Source: Gymnogyps californianus
Lineage: Eukaryota > Chordata > Aves > Accipitriformes > Cathartidae
DNA: 64,000 nt
Direction: 5' to 3'
Assembly: GCF_018139145.2 (NCBI RefSeq)
Contig: NC_059480.1
Span: 17,546,428 to 17,610,427 of the forward strand
The notes under the pieces were generated by a model. The model had not been told where the DNA came from, did not search any database, and worked only from the letters and a program-made list of their open reading frames with translations. Every line of letters starts with the position of its first letter. Position 1 is the stretch's first letter. Positions 49,401 through 62,200 of this stretch are shown here, one piece after another. The position numbers were made by a program, and so were the translations under genes.

Positions 49401-52400
49401 CAAAAGTCAATGGGGTATTTGCCCAGGCTGGGAAATTGAAGCTTTCTCAATAACACCATACAGCTTTCACCATCTTCTGTAAACACAGGAAAACCTCAGT
49501 AGCTGGCATTAAGCTAACTGAGATCCTCATACAAAAGAGAGGAGAGCAGATGTCCCCAGTTGTGAGCCAGGCTTTGCAATGTTGGGAAGATGCTCGCAGG
49601 CAGAGACTTTCTGCTGAGCAAGGAGGACCAAGGCAGACACAACAGGAGAATGAGCAGAGGCTGGGAAGGAAACTACATATCAAGAAATGGGGGGTTTTGG
49701 GGGGAAGATCAAGCAAACTTCGCCTAGCAAAAGCAATGCCATCTTCATTGTTGGTTGTTTAAAATGAGTCAGACCAAGGCAGGGGAAAATACACTGCTGG
49801 AGGGATGCTGCTCTAAGCAGGGTCCAGGCAAAGCCTAACAGCTCTATTCTATTTACCTTGTGGAAAAGTGGAGCAATTTGAGCAGGGGGCAATGAGAGAG
49901 GCCCATAACAGATAAAAGTAAGGCTTTTTTTGTAGAAGAAATATGTCCAAATCTCCAGTCCAAATCAAGCAGGTGAGGGATGTGAACCCAGGTTTCCTGT
50001 GTTCCTCATGTCAGTCCATCAGTAGAAGAGTGGGATGGGAACCCCATGTTTTTTTCATTAAAATTCCACAAATCCTTGTCTTTTTTTCCAGTTCTGAAGT
50101 AGAAAACCCCAAAGTTTTAAACTTTTCCAGTGTTATTAACTTGTAAAAACTGTTTTAATTGAAATGTTTAGTTTTAGTGAATTCGAGCTTCATTTTGCTC
50201 TGACCTTTAAAGCTATATGAGAGATATATATATCTTATAAACTGTGGGTTTGTTTTTGAATCAAAACAGATGAAAAATGGAAATCATCCAATGGCAGCGT
50301 ATGAGTACAGGATAATTTCAGTCTTTTTTTCCTAGACAATAATGTGCTGAAATTGATATGTTTTGAAAAAGATTTTCATTTAAATTAAAATAGCCTTTTT
50401 TCATCCAAAACTGTAGAGCTTTTCTGACCATCTCCATTAGGGGTACAGCTGACTATCATCTCCCTTCTCCTGGTATGACTCTACTGAATATAGTGGAGCC
50501 CACGTCTGCAGCTGGGATGTGACAGGCTGAGACAGGGAGCTGTGCCATGCAGCAATACTGGTGCAGCAAAGGGGGACGGTGGGGTTGAGGAGGGGGGAGA
50601 GCGTTGTAGTGCTGGTAGTGTGGCTTTGTAATCTCCCTTCATGTCCCCTGTGTCTCAGTTTTTGACCTGTTACTATGAGAGAGAAGACAAAAGAGGACAT
50701 GGGGAGAACAACACATTGAGTGTTACTATCGTGACCTTCTGGATCTGCCAAGCTTTGCAAAGCTCTGCAAGATCTCCCCGGGAAAGGTGCTGCTTAACGA
50801 AGCGCTTTGCATGGCCCTTTTATTTCACTAGCAGATTTGTGGCTTGGCTGCAGAATAGTACTGTCTCAAAAGAGAAAAATGGTCTGAAAATTGTTACCTG
50901 CTTAGAGGAAACAGAGAGAGGAAAAAAAGTGAGAAGTGGGGGAAGATCTGCCTTTCTGATACCCACTCTGCATGGAACAAAGTGCTCCGCAGTTCAGCCC
51001 CAAGACTTCCCAACATCCTTCATGGGCAGATGGCGTTAGGCAATGAACTCCTCTCCTTCCAACATAATCATCATGTCAAACATGCTGATCCTTTTTGGGG
51101 AAAGAGAGAGAAGGGATATGTCCTGGGAGGCAGAGAAGAGACCAAAGCTAGTGGGATGGGAGCCTTGGTGTCAAGCCGTGTCTAAAATATCCTCTTTGCA
51201 TCATACCGGCTCTTAATTGTCACCAACCACGGAGGAACTGATTGAGCCCAGCAAGGGTCCGGCAAAATAGATAATTTCTCACAGGCATCTAAAATTCATG
51301 AACGCGGCGGTGGTCCCGTCACACCATTGCTATGTTGTTCCACGGCCCAGAGTCTCCCTTGAAGGGCAAAAATATCAGGGGTAATTTTTTTTTCCTGAGA
51401 GCAGAATACATTTGGGTTGTTAACGCATGGCTCGCACTTCAGGCGGATCCTTACCGAAGGGCCGAGAGCTTGTCTCAAACCGCGTGTTGTAAATTAACTC
51501 TTAATGTGATGAATGCATTAAAGGGCTGTTAGGCCTGAAGGATGTGCTTGGAAACCCGAAGTTCTGATTAAGGGCTTGATTCATAAAAGCTTTACGCACC
51601 ATTTACGCAGGTTTCTTTATTGGAAATGTTACTTGGAAAGAGCTCTTGAGTGGCTTCTTCCCAGAGAAATGGGGTTAGGAGCCTGGACATGCAGGCTCAC
51701 ACGTGTGCTTGCAAACATATGTACTCACAGAGGCAAGCAAAGGGGGTGGACACACGCAGAGATTCACACGCACTCATTACACACTGCTGTCACACGTGTC
51801 TGGTGTGCACTGAGCCCTGCGGAGCAGGCAATGTTCCTCCTCCAGACTCAGACCCATGCATTGCTCAGCCTGTAAACTTTGCTTTTTCCATGCGTGGCTC
51901 TGCAGTCTGCAAATGGGCCAGGGACTCCCCAGCCATAGGGCTGCCTTCTCTGCTGGGACTTTGGGGCACAGCAGCCCCCCTGATGCTCAGGGGATGGGGC
52001 AGCATCTCCAGCTCAGAGCGGGAAACCTGAGTGGGACCAGCAAGGTGGTGCTGAGCCAGGGCGAGGGCTGGAGGAGAAAACCCAGAGAAATGATGGAAAA
52101 CACTTCCAAGAGGAAAAGCTCTGGGAAATGACCCATGCTAGCTGGGACAGGGAGATGTGGATAGGATGAGCAAATGAATTCCTTTTCTTATGCCTCATCT
52201 GTATGATTTTGGGGGCTTCACCTTTACAAAAAGGTTCAGGGATCTCAAGATGCAGGAACTGCACTGGAGCATCCCCGGCTGGCTTTTATCTCAGGGAAAG
52301 AGGTGGAAGGCAGCTGCACTGAACAGGGAGGGTGCTACCTGGGCTGCTGGACACAAACAGCGTCTGTCCCCAAGGGGCTTTGACCAGGGCTATGTCTCTG

Positions 52401-52860
52401 CAACCAGAAGCGATGAACCAGCCTGCCAGCTCTGCTACCTGGGCTTGTGCTCGGGGGAAAATATGTCCCTTGAGGAAGCAAGTTGTTTAATTTCCACATT
52501 GGCTGCATGAAAGGAGATATATGCCATTTTCTATATCTCACAGATCTATAGAGAGGAGCAGTCAGAAAATTGCTGGAGGATAAAAAATAATTCATATTAA
52601 ACATGTCATTCCAGGGGGATCCGGATGAATCAGGTTTTAAGTGACACCCCACGCTGATCATGACAAACATCCCACTTGCAAAGCAGCCCCAGGAATTTTA
52701 CAGCCTTTACTTGAATAGCTTACACTGAGAAACAAGGAGAGTTTGCCGAGCACTGAGCAGCGGGGTAGTGCTGTGCTCCGTGCTGTTTCTGCCCTGTGCC
52801 ATAGGTTGAAGGACAGCCACAATAACACCGGCTCTTGCATGAACAGCCACACTGACCCTG
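43460..52860. other. Intergenic region between the two CR1 relics
   Basis: About 9.4 kb with no recognisable gene, RNA gene or intact repeat. It contains several AT-rich segments and an unusual CpG-containing, probably constrained block at about 51.18-51.62 kb. Short frames on both strands match no family. Confidence 0.5.
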
Positions 52861-52865
52861 CTGAC

Positions 52866-53215
52866 ACTGTCAGCCTCCACAATCTCCAGGCAGCCTGTTT
52901 CAGAAATGTGCTACCTCTGTGCAAAAACCTGCCACCTTGTATCTGCTTTGAAGTGGTACCCTGCTAGTTTCAGTGAGTGTGCTGTGGGATGTGGTGAACA
53001 GGTCTGCAGTCACCTTACCTAAAACCTTCATGATTTCATCCCCCTCAAGCCTTCTCCTCTCCCTTATCAGGGAGTCCCAGCTTTTTTAATCTCTCCTCAT
53101 GAGGTAGCTCTCCCATCTCCTGCACCACTCCAGTTTTCCCTGTAGCCCCTCTAACCCCCTTCACCGTACATCAGTGTGGAGACCAGAGCTGCCCACAGTG
53201 CTCAAGTGCATCCCC
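52866..53215 (-). mobile_element. Decayed CR1/L3-type LINE fragment
   Basis: The plus strand reads as an antisense CR1-family 3' segment: CCTCCACAATCTCCAGGCAGCCTGTTTCAG, then AAGCCTTCTCCTCTC, TTTTTAATCTCTCCTCATGAGG, and GGAGACCAGAGCTGCCCACAGTGCTCAAG. Many substitutions indicate an old copy. The boundaries are approximate. Confidence 0.65.
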
Positions 53216-56200
53216 AAACCCACAGCAGGGCTTGGGACTCAGGGTCCCACCACCCACCTCCCGTGCCAGCTTCTTTGAACCCAGGGCATGGCAGGCATTG
53301 TCATCAGTTCAGGCAATAGCAATAGATCTAGTCTACTCCTTCAAGTCTCTGGAATTACCTTATATTTTATATCTCCAATTCCCCCAACGCAGCACAACTA
53401 CAATGTGCTCCCATGCGCTGAAATGGAGGATGCTGCAGAATCTGTCCTCTGCGTTTCACCCGACACACCTGGATGTGCACAAAGTCAGAAGCTCTTCTCA
53501 TCAAAGTTTAGCGATGACATTTATCCTGGTTTTAATTACAATGTGCTTCTGTGAGTCTGCTATTAGCGGGATAGAATAATGGCCCGTTCAATCCAAGCAG
53601 TCTGCCTGATCCCAGAGATGTTTAATCAGGCATCAGCAACTGTACCTGAAATCATCACATTAGCTATATGGCAACATCCCTCCTCTCATGATGCTGCAAT
53701 AATGAGCCCCTGTTCAACAGGAATGGGCTTTATTTGAAGGGCATAAGGAAAATGACTGATTCTATTGGGTTTAATCTCAACATTTATTGTTATCATCAGC
53801 ATCTGCTTCGACCTCACAGCCAGTGCCTGCTCCAGAGCCCTGGCACAGGGATGGGACAGTTGTAGGTGGCTCCTGTGTCACATTCATTGCAGTCATGTCT
53901 GGTCCTGAGTACCTCTAAGTGAAAATGGAGAAAAGAGGAGAAAAAAGTCAGAGGATAGCAAATCAAACAAAAAATGTGATTGCTCATTTATGGCATGCAC
54001 GGGTGTCTCATTTCCCAATGTTCTTGCAGAAGAGTTGCTCACCAGGCAAATTCAGGGAAATGACACACTGAGAGTGGAGCATTGGCTGCATTCAGGCAGT
54101 AACTCCACGTGTCAGGAGTGATACCGCATGGCCCTGCTACACCTTAGCACCCTATTAGGTCTGGCCAAGGCAGCTCCCATTTGGGGTGCAGAGTCTCTGA
54201 GCAACCAAGAGAGCAGGAATGAGCCAGCAAAGAGTTTGCCTGGGTAATGAGTGATGCCCATGTCTTTGCCCTGTGCAACCAGGGCTCCAGGTACCCTGTC
54301 TCTGCTCTCCTCTGCAAATGCAGCTCACAGTCAAGCTGGAAAAATAAGAACCTGAACAGTGGCAAAATCAAAACAACAATTGAGTTTCCCAGCCGTGTTT
54401 GAAATAAAAAAAAAAACCAGTTCAGTCTGGCAATTTTTAAGTGAACCTCAGAATTTGGAAGAAGGAGGCTGGTGTTCACTTTCTGAATGCACAAGGTGAG
54501 CAGGGCAAGCTGGAGGGCTTCTCCTGAGAGCTTGTTTACAAAGCTACTTTTTTTCCTTCTTCTTTTTTTTTCTGGCAGCATAAAGCTGCAGTTTAATCAC
54601 TGTTTGCTGAGGAACAGCCACAGGAAGCTCTGCTCCCAAGAGCAACAACCAGAGACATTCAATTTTGAAGCTGCCAGTCAACAAAAGGTCATGAAGTTAT
54701 TAGCTCTGAAGACTCCATTACCTGCCAGTTTGGACCCCAGATACCATCTTTCATAGATTTTTCTGGGTATTCCCATTTTGAGTAGGGTCAGAGGCCAGAT
54801 TACTGCTAGGTGGTTTCCAAAACATCTCCAGAGGTACAGTGAACACAACTTAATATTCAGATTTAGTGTATTTTGTTAAAAACCAGCATATTAATAAAAT
54901 AACTATGCCAAAGGATGTTTCTATCCAGATATGCAACTGCACTTAATGCAAGTAGATGAAGAGCACAATGATGGGAAATTTCGTGGACAGATGAGGCTGT
55001 TTTACTTCCCCTGTCCCCTGTGGTCCCCAGCCATCCCCCAGGGCATCCCCCCGCTCAGCCGGGGGATCGTCTCTCAATTCCCGGGGCAGGTCGGTGCCAG
55101 AAGTGCCCTTCTGCAGAGCATAAGTCTGGAGGGGCAGGACAGGCAATGCCTCATAGGAACGGCAGGAACAGTCTGGTTTGAGCACCAAGAAGAAAATAAA
55201 TAAGAGTTTGCTGCTTAATCCCTGCTCCAGCCAGGACTATTTCAGATTTGGCAGTTTAAGCTGCAGGAGGATTTATCTATCAAAGAACAACTTTGAATAC
55301 CTTAAAGAAATGGAGGCAGAGGCCACTAAATGATGGTGTCAGGCAGAGGGAACTCAGCAGATATCGTGGTAAGGAGTGAGAGAGGGATCAGTCCCTGTTC
55401 ATCTGTCTGTCTGCCTACAAAAGTAAGTGGATTAAATGAGGAAAGTGAGCAAAAACCCCTAGAGTGGCAAATAAGGTTTAAACTGAGTAGCTTCAGTACA
55501 CACCCCAATCTCGGTGGTTAATAGACTGGGGAGCCTTTTCAGTACATTCCTCTTGGAGTATTTCCCATCATTTTTATCTTGAGTAATCAGAGGCTCCCTG
55601 GTCCCCAACCCTCCCCTTCATAGCACAGCGTTAATAGGAGTTTCTGAGCTGCAGTGGCTGCTCAAAGCACAGCCTCCCAACTGAAGTACAGGGCTATAAT
55701 TTTACAATTTGCCTGTGGGTAATGGAGTAAATAGAATGGAGTTCATACAGTCAGGATTTAAAAGGAAAAAGATCTGTATTTATGGGCAGAAAGGAACGTG
55801 CTCACAGATATCCTCCACTGTGAAGCTCTTCGTATCGAAGCCAGATGATGCTAAGCAGCTGGATGCAAAGATGCAAAATCTGCTATATTTAACAAGCGGT
55901 GGTGGCATCTGGACAAGATCAGAGAGGAGGGTAAGGATCACAGGGAACTGTAGAAGCGCCAAGGCGGGTTCGCCCACGCTGGAGGGCTCGCCACCTCTCA
56001 GGACTTCAAACGGGATAAATTCACAGGGGGTCCTCCTTCAGCTTTGCATGCAGCCGGGGAGGGGGAACAATGTCTCCAGAGAGCAAGTTGGAGATGGCAC
56101 CAAGCCTGAAGTCCTCCTTGTGCTCTGACAGACCCCCTTTCTCTTTCCAGTGCCTGTGGAGAAGGGGGGTCCAGGCAGCCAGCATAGCCGGACAAGGACA

Positions 56201-59200
56201 GGGCAGCACCTGGGTGCAAAACAGCCTCAAACCACCACCATGAAGCTCAGCACAGGGCACTGCCTGCTCCCATCTGGCCCCGGTGCTCTGGGCAAAGCCC
56301 CACAAAAGCCTCTTTCAGGACCTGGGAGAAACCTCTCACAGCATTACCAAGCATTACATAGCATCAGAGAGCCATAGTCTAGCCTTGCTGACACATTAGG
56401 CCAAGCTGCTATCCAATTTATCTCTACTAATCCATTCCTTTATAGGTCTGTTAAGATAGAAATCTCCAAAATGAAGAGAGAGCTGCCAGAAAGCTTTTGA
56501 ATCGACAGTGGGTTGCTCAACTGTTTTAGCACACTATCATCCTAAATTGCCTGCTGCTCAGCGCTCGTGCCGACTGCCCTAATGGCACTTCTGTACCACA
56601 CAGAACTGAAGGCTGCATCTTCCTGCATTTATGAGAAACTAGGACATTATGTGAAGGGGGAATAAAACATCTCTGAGATCAGTTGTTAGCGCCAGGGACA
56701 TTTTATCAGCTGGTCCATGGGAGAAAGTTTGGAAGAGCAGCAGGGATGCCCCCAGGGGGCTGAGAAGCCAGACAGACAGTCATCACCAAAGGCCAAGATC
56801 GAGCCCTTGATCGTGAATTCATGGAGCAGATAAAACACCGCCAGCAGCAGAAGGAGGCTCAGTTAATGGGTTTTGGCCATGGTTTGGAGGGACCTGCCCC
56901 AGTACAGCTTTTAAATGCCATTCAGAGGCTGAGTTTTGAGGATAATCTGCTTTTATGTTTTCCAGTGCAGGGAAGCAGACGTTCCCCGCTCCTGCACGGG
57001 GTCTGTCCAATAGCCCTGCGATGGTCACAGCTCCCTAAAACCAACCCAAGCACTGCCTTTAGGAGACAGCAAATGAACATTGCTGAGACCTGGAGATGTA
57101 GTAACCTTCAGGAACCTCCTTCAAACCAGTCTTTTTTGAGATGTTATTAGAAGGAGACAAGTTGGAGCCCAGCTTCTGAAAGCCTGTTTGCAGCCAGTGA
57201 TATAAACAAAGCAATTGAGTCAGAGAATCGCTGCCTTGGGGAAGGGGTTTTCTCTGTAACTGGTAGAAATGAACTGGGAAAACTCTTGTTTTGAAATACA
57301 TCACTGCTGAACGAGGCAGTGAGGAAGGGAAAACCACCCAGGCCCTTCATGCACTGTATTAGGGAGCAACAGGGCTTCACTCAGGCCTGGGAGAAGGAAT
57401 GTGGGTTTGCTTGGAGCACGGTCGGAGTGACCCTACACTGTTCTGCAGAGGACCAGCTTCTCACTCTTCCATACCTGTCCCAAACAGTCCCAGGCACAGT
57501 TTTGGGGGAAGCAAGCAATTTCCAGCATATTCCTTCTGCAGCGTGGGCATAGCAACACAGAGGGTGCAAGGGAGCTGCCAGACACTGCAGACATTGGAGA
57601 CAAACCTCCACAGAGAGCACAAGAAGGGAGGAAACCACCCTGGACCTAAGATGCTCAGTGGACAGCTCACGACAGGTGTCCTCTGAAAGCAAATCACTGT
57701 GGCAGGATGAGCATCTTTTGCTCTGCAGACGTGCCTCCTCCAGGGTCTCATTCAGTCTGCGTGGTTGTGACCCACTTCCCTGCTGAGCTTGGCCAGACCA
57801 TGCAGAAAGTTAAAACTGGGGCTCTGGGTGCCAGACTGGTACTCCCATCTCACTGCACAAAAGGTATCATGTCACAGTTGCAGGGGGGAAGGAGTGATTT
57901 TCCAAGTCAACATGATTTGGAAGAAGACAGCTCAAGTCTTGGTCTGTATTGCACCCCATTGTCTGGTCTACTAGGCTACAAAGGCATCCCACATCCTGGT
58001 TGCCAGCTGTGTCTCCTACAGCCCTCAGCCTTCCTCAAATTATTATCTTGGTTAAGCCAGAGGATATTTTACCATGAAGACATATGGGAAGGCTGCAGTA
58101 AGTACAAGGAGTGAGCCAATGCCTTCATATATCTCCTGCAAGATCACTCCTTCTGTTGGAGGGAACAACCTTGTTCACGACTCCCCCACTTACCCAGATC
58201 AATAATTCTCAAGCCTCTGGTGCCTGGTAGAAACACGGGGCCTGAGGACACCAGTGGAGACAACTCCAACTCGCAAAATGTTTCATTAAACCGATATCAC
58301 AGAAAGATTGTGTCTCATGCTGCCAGAATCGCTCAGCATCCGCTCGTGGGAGCCGCAGAATGCCCGGCCCTGTGTGCCGCTGCACAGAATTGATGCATTA
58401 TGTTATTTCAGAGGTTGTTGTAGTGAAGAGGAAACAAGAGTGTCACATTAGCAGCAAAGGCAGGTCATCAGTGTAATAATTGAGTACAAGATCTATCCAG
58501 TGGGGGGGTAATAGAATAACAAGCAATCAACTGCAATACAGGAAGAATAAATTAAGCGGCGTGTGTCTGCTTTCATCCACGCACAATTAATGTCATTAGT
58601 CCTGAGAAATGATCTGGCTTTCTGGGGATAACTCGTGAGACAGGTAACTCTGCCTGCACCCGGGAAGCGGCTCCAGCCCCAACCCAGCCATTGGCATTTG
58701 CAGATTGCTGCACAGGCATTGCTGCGTCCCCCGGGACAGGCAGCACGGCTGCGCCTTCCCTCTGAAAATCCCCCCCTGCCTGACCAGAACAACTCAGCAG
58801 ACTTTTGGTTGAGTCAGTCATTGTGGCAGCTCTCGGGGTTTTATGTGACCTTCAGGCCACGCATATCTGTGAATGGCCATCAGCTGGTAAAAGACCATGG
58901 GCAAGACCAGCAAAGCCACGGCCGAAAGGCTCTGGGTCTGATACCAAAACCCAAGGTATCCGGAGCTCTGAATTTTGCCCCCAACTTGAAAGCAAATACA
59001 TTGTTCACATGGTGAAACCACCTGTTTACAGTCTCTTTGCTCCCAGCCAAACAGTCGAATTGCCTCTTGCCTGCAAGTGATATTTGTCACCTTATAAATT
59101 AATCACTTTCAGGCTGTTCCTCAGCTAAAGCTGTTAAGATCCAGAGAGTCTGGGACAGTTTAATATAGAGTAAACAACTCTGCAGAAGCTCTTCTTATTT

Positions 59201-62200
59201 CTGCCTTGGTTTTCTTTTTTTTCTCTATCACCAAAAAAAAAAAGTTTTTATTAATACTTTCCTGATGTTTCGTCTCAGGAGCAAAACTTCAAAGTGATTT
59301 CATGGTCTAGCTCACTCCTGAAAAGAAATAAATCACGAAGTCAAAGAGGCTGGTGGCGGAGCCGTGGCAGAGATTGTTAAAAAAGCTGTTTTCAGCCTTT
59401 TCCATTTTCCAGGGAGCTCTCCCAAAGTCTGCCCAAGGGAGTTATTTATTCTGTGTTACTTCAGGGAAGACAGAGCTGAATAGCCCAGACCTGTTCCTAC
59501 CTCACTGATTAATGCAACAAAGGGGGAAAAAAGGCTGCAACCCAGTACGCACAGCACAGGGGACCTCGCGGGCACAAGGGTCAGTGGGGCTGGGACGTTG
59601 CTGACCACAGACGATGGTGGAGCTTGTGACAGCGGCACAAACATCATCCTAGCATCACCCCACCACCCCGCAAAATAAAGAAAGGGGATCTGATTTTTTA
59701 AATTACTTCTATCTCTCACAAAGGAAGATGCCCTGAGCAGGGTGGCTGAATAAATATTTGCACCACACAACTTGGAAAAAGGAAACTGGCTCCATCAGGC
59801 TGCAATTTGGAGAGCGGGGTGTGGGAAGCAGCCAGTGGATGTGGGAGCAGTACAGGGCTCCCCAGCCCCTCGTTGGTCACAGGCGATCTCATAAGTAGCA
59901 TACTCTGTAGAAGACCAAAGGTTGCTTTTCGTTGTGAGCCAGAACAACCTAAGGGGTGGGCTAAGGGAAAGCTTTAAGATAACAGCTCAACTAATGCATG
60001 AGCAATAGCAGGGCTGAGGCAGAAGCTGTACTGATTAGTGTATTGTCAGTGCTGAGGCCTCCCACACAGACAGCTCTGTCTGCCTTCCCTTCCTTCACAT
60101 ACTCAAGGATGCTACATTCATTAGCATGTTTCTGTGCTCTGTGCCCTCCGTGCCTCACCCAGTGTCCTCTGCCTGTTTATTCAAGCTTAATGCCAAGGCA
60201 AATAATCCACCTACGAGGCACTTTTTCACACTCTCGGTGAGAAGCTCTGAGCTCCAGGTTAAAAGCAGCAGCCTCCATCACTACTTCATCCTCAGGAGGG
60301 CTGGGGATGGCAGAGTCAGAGCTGGCTGCCGCGTGTGTCCTGTGCCCAGAGCTGGGTGACTTCAAATGCTTCAAAGAAACTTCACCACCACCTCCAGGCA
60401 ATGCTGAGACGCCTGCAGGGAAACTTCCCTCCCATCTTTTAGCTGACTGGCTTTGAAAAGGGTGAGTCTGGGCCTCTGTCTTGCTAGAGTTTGGACTAAA
60501 CAAGGGTTTTGAGTTGAAAGCACACAGTTTTGGCCCATTGCTGAACGAAGAAATACTAATGCTTTTATAAAGGGATCATGCAACAGGCTTCCCCTCTCTG
60601 CCCTACACGGCCTGGGGAGTCTTATGTGCTGTATAAATGCGGTGGTGGCTGTTTGAAAGAGCCCCTCTCCCAGGAGACAAGGAGGAAAGGGGACACATCC
60701 ATCTGGCCACGGGGTGCAGAGAAACCTGGGCTGGAAGCAGCGAGGGGGTCCCTGTATTCCTCACCCCGGGATATACCCAAAGAGAGAGAGAGGGAAAGCC
60801 CTCCCATCCATGCTACCCTGCTAAGAAACTGAGAAAGACCAAGTCCCAGAGCCTCTAAGGCCATTTCTGGCTAAATCTGTGGGAATTTATCATTCCTCGA
60901 GCCATGGTGTCTTCCCTCGGGTCCCACAGAAAGCCCAAGGCAGAGGAGAGCACTGAAGCCCAACCTTGGGCATCACCAGGGCCACCGGCTGCTCCAGAGC
61001 GCAGGTGTGCAAACCAGTGTGTGGTGACGTCCCATGGCTCCGTCCTGTCCCGGGCTGTCACCGCTGTCCTCTGCGCCTTTGGTTTGTGTCTCCTCCGGGG
61101 TGTTTGTGCACAGGAGGCAGAGCTTCTCCTCTTGAAATCCACTGCTTGGGACGTGCAGCAGCATATATTTGTACTTATCCTTCTGAAGGGTGGCAATTTG
61201 GAGAAAGCCAGGGCTGGGGAAGCTTTCCCGTGCAAACATACGTTGTGATGGGGAGGAATTGCTGCTTCTCAAGCCAAACTTCTCTGAGAGAGCTTTCCTA
61301 AGGGCTGTCGCTGCAGACAGGGACAGGCGGGTGGTGTGTCAGCCAACGGGAAGACTGCAGTCACAGACCAGCCTGGCTTGCCCCAGGAAAAGAAGGGACA
61401 GGATGAAAATGGTCTCTGAAGAGAGGCAGAGCTGGGCTTCATACTCCATACATCCATGACAGTGATGGCATGTGAAATAATGCTCAATCAGTGCTGCTCC
61501 AAATGCAGCTGCAGGTTGTACAGTCAGGGGCATTACTGGTGCCCAGCAGAGCTCAGTGAGTCTTTAAAGCTCCCTGTCCTCCAATACCTCCTTTTATTCA
61601 CCTCCATCCTCTTTTTACTCAAGGACCATCTGGAAAGCACAGAATTTTCTGTCTTCCTGCAGTCACTGCCCCCCGCAGTCATCTCCTGCCTGGGACCGGT
61701 GGGAATGCGGCTGCTGACATGTCATTTCATGGAAAATCCTGAAAAACAACCGCCCCTGGAGTTTTGAGATGGATTTGGGTCAGTCCCAGGGAGATTTTTA
61801 CTAAGGGAGCTTCAGAGTCCCCTGCACCAGTCCTCATTAACGGAGGTTCCACCAAGCCCCCGACGCAGAGGCAGGCTCCGTGGGGCGAGCCGCAGGGAGC
61901 CAAGCGGAGGCAGCTGCCTCCCCCGAGCAAACCCAAGGTTTTCAGTACAGGCAGGGCAGCATTATGAAGCCAAGATGGTGCAGGGGCTTTGGGGCAGCAG
62001 GGAAGGAGGGGGACAGTGGAGAGAGGCTGGGCAGAGAGAGCAAGCGTGCTTGGGGCTGGTTTAGCCAAGCTCCTGAGAGAGGTGCAGGGAGGGACCAGGA
62101 GCCAGGGCAGGATGGATTCAGGAAGCAACACACTCAGAGGATGCCCTGGCTTTGTTTCAGCATCCCAGGCTCCTAGAGAAGAGCTGTGATAGCATCCCAA

